Assembly: GCA_029204225.1 (NCBI GenBank)
Contig: CM055100.1
Coordinates: forward strand, 31,833,645-31,897,644
Reading direction: 5' to 3'
DNA length: 64,000 nucleotides
Source: Diphasiastrum complanatum
Lineage: Eukaryota > Streptophyta > Lycopodiopsida > Lycopodiales > Lycopodiaceae
A program made the position numbers and the translations under genes. Below are positions 59,990-64,000 of the stretch, piece after piece. Position 1 is the stretch's first letter, and the number at the start of each line of letters is the position of its first letter. The notes below the pieces were generated by a model, which had not been told where the DNA came from, ran no database searches, and saw only the letters and a program-made list of their open reading frames with translations.

Positions 59990-61057
59990 ATGGACAACTC
60001 AAAAGTTGATGATGAAGGGCACGGATCGGACGTACTGGATGATGTGTCTGGAGGTGGGCAATCTTCTTTGCAGGATGGAGAAGTTGCAAAGGATTTCTTT
60101 CTGTCTGAGAGCGAGGTGACAACTGAAAGTAATGTTGAAGGGGAGGAGGGAGCAGATGCAGAGAGTAGAGCTAGCATAGTTGGAGACAGGTTGGATGATG
60201 AGTCAGGACAAGCAGTCCACAAAGATCCTGGGGTCTCAGACATTTCGGAAGAACCAGCGATAGCAAGAGAGGGGAAAGAGGGGGATGAAGAGGCAGACGA
60301 TTTTGCAAGAAGGGGAGTGGCATTTAGCAAAGAAAAGGCCACTGCTTTGAAGAATTTTGTGAAAGAGAGGGGAATTGTTGTTTCAAAGGTTATCCGTAGG
60401 CTTTCTGGAAAGAGGGATGACTTCGAAAAAGGAATGGCAGAAGAGCCAGTTAATGAAGAAGCCAAAGAGAGTACAGAAACGGTTGACAAAAAACCTTGGT
60501 TCTCCTTTCTCAAGTTGATGGCTGAATCTGAAGAAGTTCCAAGTAGCAGATCAGACAATGAGAATTTGGGTCCCAGAGTTGAGGGAAGAATCACCATTTA
60601 TACAAGGTCTGGGTGTCCGGATTCCAGAAGAGTTCGGTCACTCTTGAGACAGAAGGGGCTCAAGTTTGTGGAGATCAATTTGGATGTATTCCCTCGAAGA
60701 CGCATTGAATTGGAGGAACGGACAGGCAAAACTTCTGTGCCTCAATTGTTCTTCAATGAGAATTTGATTGGAGGTCTTGATGAACTTGTTGAACTGGATA
60801 AAAGAGGGAAACTGGATGGTAAAATCAAGGAAGTTGTGGAGAATAAGGCTCCTGGTAGTGCTCCACTACCACCTGTATATGGCGAGGATGATCCTCAGGA
60901 CAAGGCATTGGATGAATTTGCGGAAACTGTGGTGAAACTGAGAGAGAGAATTCACGTAAAGGATAGGTTCATAAAATACCGTTTATTCAATAGATGTTTT
61001 GTTGGTTCAGAGGCTGTTGATTTCTTGGTGGAGGACCAAAAACTCTCTCGAATCGAG
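59990..61057 (+). CDS. Glutaredoxin-DEP domain protein, first coding exon (3' incomplete)
   Basis: The exon from the acceptor at 59955 starts with ATG at 59990 and ends at the donor GAG|GTATGG (61057), giving 356 codons in phase 0. Residues 1-195 are acidic and Ser-rich, probably disordered. Residues 199-280 form a glutaredoxin fold: ITIYTRSGCPDS with Cys209, cis-Pro251 in TSVPQLFF, and GG at 261-262. The second active-site position is Ser212 (CPDS), so it looks monothiol-like. Residues about 310-356 are the first half of a DEP domain (KYRLFNRCFVGSEAVDFL). Plant proteins with this order usually continue with the rest of DEP and a DUF547 domain; those exons are not in the window. DEP domains often mediate membrane or signalling contacts, but the role here is unknown. 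The frame is also open upstream of the ATG to the acceptor, so an earlier start is possible. Confidence 0.88.
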
Positions 61058-61562
61058 GTATGGACGATGTCCTCGCAAATTGTGTCTTTTTAATTAATCA
61101 TCAAACTTTGCTCATCTCAAGGTTCACATCTCTGAACAGTTTCTATATGAGCATGTTCATCTGATTTTGATGTGACTCGCATAGTTGCAACCAAATGTCT
61201 GAAATGTCCAAAAGTGGAACATCTGAAATACGTTTCAAACAGTTGAGAGAATCCTCCAAATGTTCGAAACATTCTGCCCATGTTGAAATGGGTCAAATTA
61301 TTTCACTTTTTACTTCTATGTCTAAAAGAATGACCATTTGTAGCCATGCTGTAAAATAAGAATCGGCTACAATGCATATAGTCATTCAAAGCTCAGAGCA
61401 ACATTATGAATAGTAGACATCTCAAATGAAGGTCTTGCTTCAAATGAGTTGCAACAGACCTCAATGGTGCACTAGTAGACCAGTGAGTTAGTTTAAGTCC
61501 ATTTTGGGGGCCAAAAAAGGTTCCATGACCCTCTATTTGAGGGTCTCAAATCAGGATTTTAT

Positions 61563-61585
61563 ACACACACACACACACACACACA
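61563..61585. repeat. (AC)n microsatellite
   Basis: About 11 to 12 AC units. Confidence 0.95.
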
Positions 61586-62388
61586 GTATGAAGATCAGTA
61601 TCTTAATATTCATATTTCCAATTGCCATGCAATGGCTGTGAGTGATAAATAAGCATATAAAAAATTTCAAGTTTGCATTTTATCAGCACCCTTTTGCTCG
61701 TGATTAGTAATTGTTATGTAGGTTATATGAAAATTATCTCCATTGTACTACTTCATTTGGACCCCTGAGAAATTCTGTCATATAGTTCCTTATGAGTTGG
61801 ACCCATAGGGTCATTGTGGACTCACATGCTTTGTGTTTTCATTTGTACTTTTTAGTAGCTTGCAGATAGTCTTTACATTTGGGCCAATGTTAGTCCTGAT
61901 CAGTATTACCCTCTAGAGTGAAACCTTGCGGATGTCCACAGACATTATAATTAAAGGGCATACGAGGCCGTTTGGCAGTTGATTATTTTGGTGCTTTTCT
62001 TGTAGAAGGTTGGTATACTATTTCTTGGAATATGCCGCTACTATCATTGGTAGTCCTTGATATTCATTTAGTATTTGTAGTTGGAGATTGCTTTCTGCTT
62101 CGTCATTTGTTCTCTATTTTGCCACATGCTTTTTATGTGATCTTGTTTACAACAGCACCTTCCATGGCTGAGAGAGTCCATCTTTGAGTGGGGAGAAATG
62201 TGCATATCTATCGTTGATTATTGAGGGAAAATCTAGCTATTCATTAGAGGAGTAAAGCCACTGGCAACCATAACTGACCAAGAAAGGTACATCTAGTCCA
62301 TCCTTGATAGGAATGAATTTGAAGCTTGCTATTACGTTGGTTTTTTCCATCCAAGGGTTGTCATATGATATTGACTGCTTATCGTGAG

Positions 62389-62390
<2 letters not shown>

Positions 62391-62425
<35 letters not shown>
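62391..62425. repeat. Poly-C tract, 35 nt
   Basis: Thirty-five consecutive C residues. Such a run can form an i-motif, with G-quadruplex potential on the other strand. Its length may also be affected by sequencing or assembly error. Confidence 0.9.
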
Positions 62426-64000
62426 TTTTCCCATTCCAATCCTCTCGTTGACTTGATCTTGAGCCCCCATCAGCCTTCCTTCAACGGTCCCGTTTGGTTG
62501 AGAGAGACAACCTGAAACCAGATTTGGGGCCTATTAAGAAAGAAAAATTGGCGTGAAGTAGTTTTCAAGAAGCAACAAGTCATGTTTTCTGCAGTTTTTG
62601 GTCGCAATAGCTTTATTCTAGGATATTATGAGCTCTTTATCGAATTGCACTTCTCTACTGGTTTTGCTTACATCCACAACATGCAAGTTACAATAGATAC
62701 ATTTTGAGTATGGTCTTTTATAGTTACCTGCCATTAACAACCATTTCCTTGATGACACTCATACAATAGCAAGGACACCTATTTGATTTCTTTTGGTGGC
62801 AAAGAGTATAGCACCATCGTAGGCTATCATCGAGTGATTTTTTTCATTTCATTGAGCAGATTCTAGCAAATTTAAAATTATCATGCTTGCGCAATGTTAT
62901 TTTGTTGCTTAGCTTGGAGGGACAATAAGTAGTGCTTACATAGAGTTCCGTTGAGGGATTTTCATCATTTAGTTGACCAGCTAGGTGGGAATTGTTTTGC
63001 CTATAGTTTATTGATCCATACTATGATGGTTGCATACTCATCTTTTGGTACACTTATGGAATCCATAATAGTGCAAATGGATGGTTACGTGGACACTCGA
63101 CATAGTCGATGGTCGTAATGGACATATGTAAGAGATGCAAATTATGTTGGACAATTACAGATATGTATTTATGGAGGATATGTTGCAACGGTTATATCAA
63201 TCTTCAGCACAAAGTCTATTATGATCGATCATGGTTTTATTTTTTCTTCATCTATATCCTCCTTTGATCGTATGCTAGTTGCACTTTTCATTCCGGATTG
63301 TCTAGGCTTCACTTTTTCATGATTTTAAGGATACCGTATGTATTTTGGTCTATGTGATGGAGATTCTAAAGAACTAGGCTAAGCTTGAAACACATCTTGG
63401 AATGTACTTGAAGAGTGATATATAGAAGATCCAATTAGCTTTCATCCATTTGGAAGGCAGAGCTTCTATGTAAATTGAGGACAAATAAGCTCTATACTTC
63501 ACCTAGGGAACAAAAACTATTGCACACAAGCTCACAAAACCCTAAGTAATTACACAAATACCTAGGAAATTCGTCACTTTATTAATCTCAAGCAAATGCA
63601 CATAGATCAACAAGTGAACATGAGAGCTTTGTTGCAAGTCTCCTCCCAGCCGTAGTTGCATAGGAATAAGATAGGGAATGCCTGGCAAGGCTCACACTAT
63701 ATCCCCTCAAGCACCCCTTAACCTTGACACATCATAATGTCAAAGACACATGGCAAACTCCATGACTGTCAACACTTGCCAATTGGTAGTGCCCTACTAG
63801 TAGGTAGACTGTCTGACACGTGTGACTCATACATTGGTCCAAGTGTCCCAATGAGCATATGACACGTCCTGTGGATCCATTCGTTGACCATCCGACAAGT
63901 GCACTAGACCAAGAGTCTCAGTGAGCATATGACATGTGTCATGTTGATTGCAACCCTCCCCCTCCCTACTTTTTTGGAGGTCAGTCCAGTGGACTCTCAT

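Larger units (their letters stand above)
61058..64000 (+). other. Long intron of the glutaredoxin-DEP gene, unfinished at the window end
   Basis: No exon for the second half of DEP or for DUF547 was found, so the intron exceeds 2.9 kb if the gene is intact. It holds a CA microsatellite and a long C run. The last 60 bases contain a pyrimidine tract (CCCTCCCCCTCCC) that could be the complement of a retroelement polypurine tract at the edge of another insertion; this is only a suspicion. Confidence 0.5.

Noticed and set aside
59947-60597. 216-codon Ser-rich open frame on the - strand
   Set aside because: It is the antisense shadow of the acidic N-terminal part of the glutaredoxin-DEP exon.
62237-62470. 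Gly-rich open frame on the - strand
   Set aside because: The glycine run is the translation of the 35-nt poly-C tract.

Overview
This is a nuclear plant chromosome segment dominated by LTR retrotransposons. Intron-bearing host genes of plant type, Ty1-copia elements primed by initiator tRNA-Met, Ty3-gypsy pol remnants, dinucleotide microsatellites and long introns all point to a land plant with a repeat-rich genome, most likely a vascular plant. The sequence does not let me name a species.

Layout, left to right. (1) 1.7-2.9 kb: the 3' exons of an HMCES/SRAP-type abasic-site sensor gene (+ strand) ending in a PCNA-binding PIP box, followed by a 71-bp minisatellite. (2) 4.8-12.0 kb: a near-identical tandem duplication (period about 3.36 kb) laid out as LTR - internal - LTR - internal - LTR, whose internal part fuses a gypsy RT/RNase H remnant to unrecognised sequence. 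(3) 12.0-16.6 kb: Copia A (- strand), decayed. (4) 16.8-20.7 kb: Gypsy H (+ strand), decayed. (5) 20.8-46.3 kb: at least four, probably five, exons of one - strand host gene that I cannot identify. Its introns hold the intact Copia B (21.6-27.8 kb), a LINE scrap, a decayed gypsy with an unusual extra downstream reading frame (30.4-35.9 kb), and nested Copia C, Copia D and a solo LTR (36.5-45.0 kb). (6) 48.1-56.5 kb: Copia E with a second solo LTR of the same family, and the truncated Copia F, whose LTR carries a palindrome-bearing tandem repeat. (7) 58.8-64 kb: the first coding exon of a glutaredoxin-DEP domain gene (+ strand) and the start of a long intron containing a 35-nt poly-C run.

The main stories are as follows. 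Copia B is structurally complete (one uninterrupted 1322-aa gag-pol frame, LTRs differing by a single indel that I could find, a perfect 5-bp target-site duplication) and must be a very recent insertion. It sits a few bases from a splice donor and turned a roughly 94-bp intron into a 6.3-kb one. Exon phases match across all the retroelement-filled gaps of the unidentified host gene, but exon 4 carries two in-frame stops and the 3' end runs into Gypsy H, so the gene may be a pseudogene. All six copia elements lie on the - strand, while all gypsy remnants and both solo LTRs lie on the + strand. Several unrelated LTRs share the palindrome CACACGTGTG around a G-box core. No tRNA, rRNA, CRISPR or prokaryotic-type system was seen.
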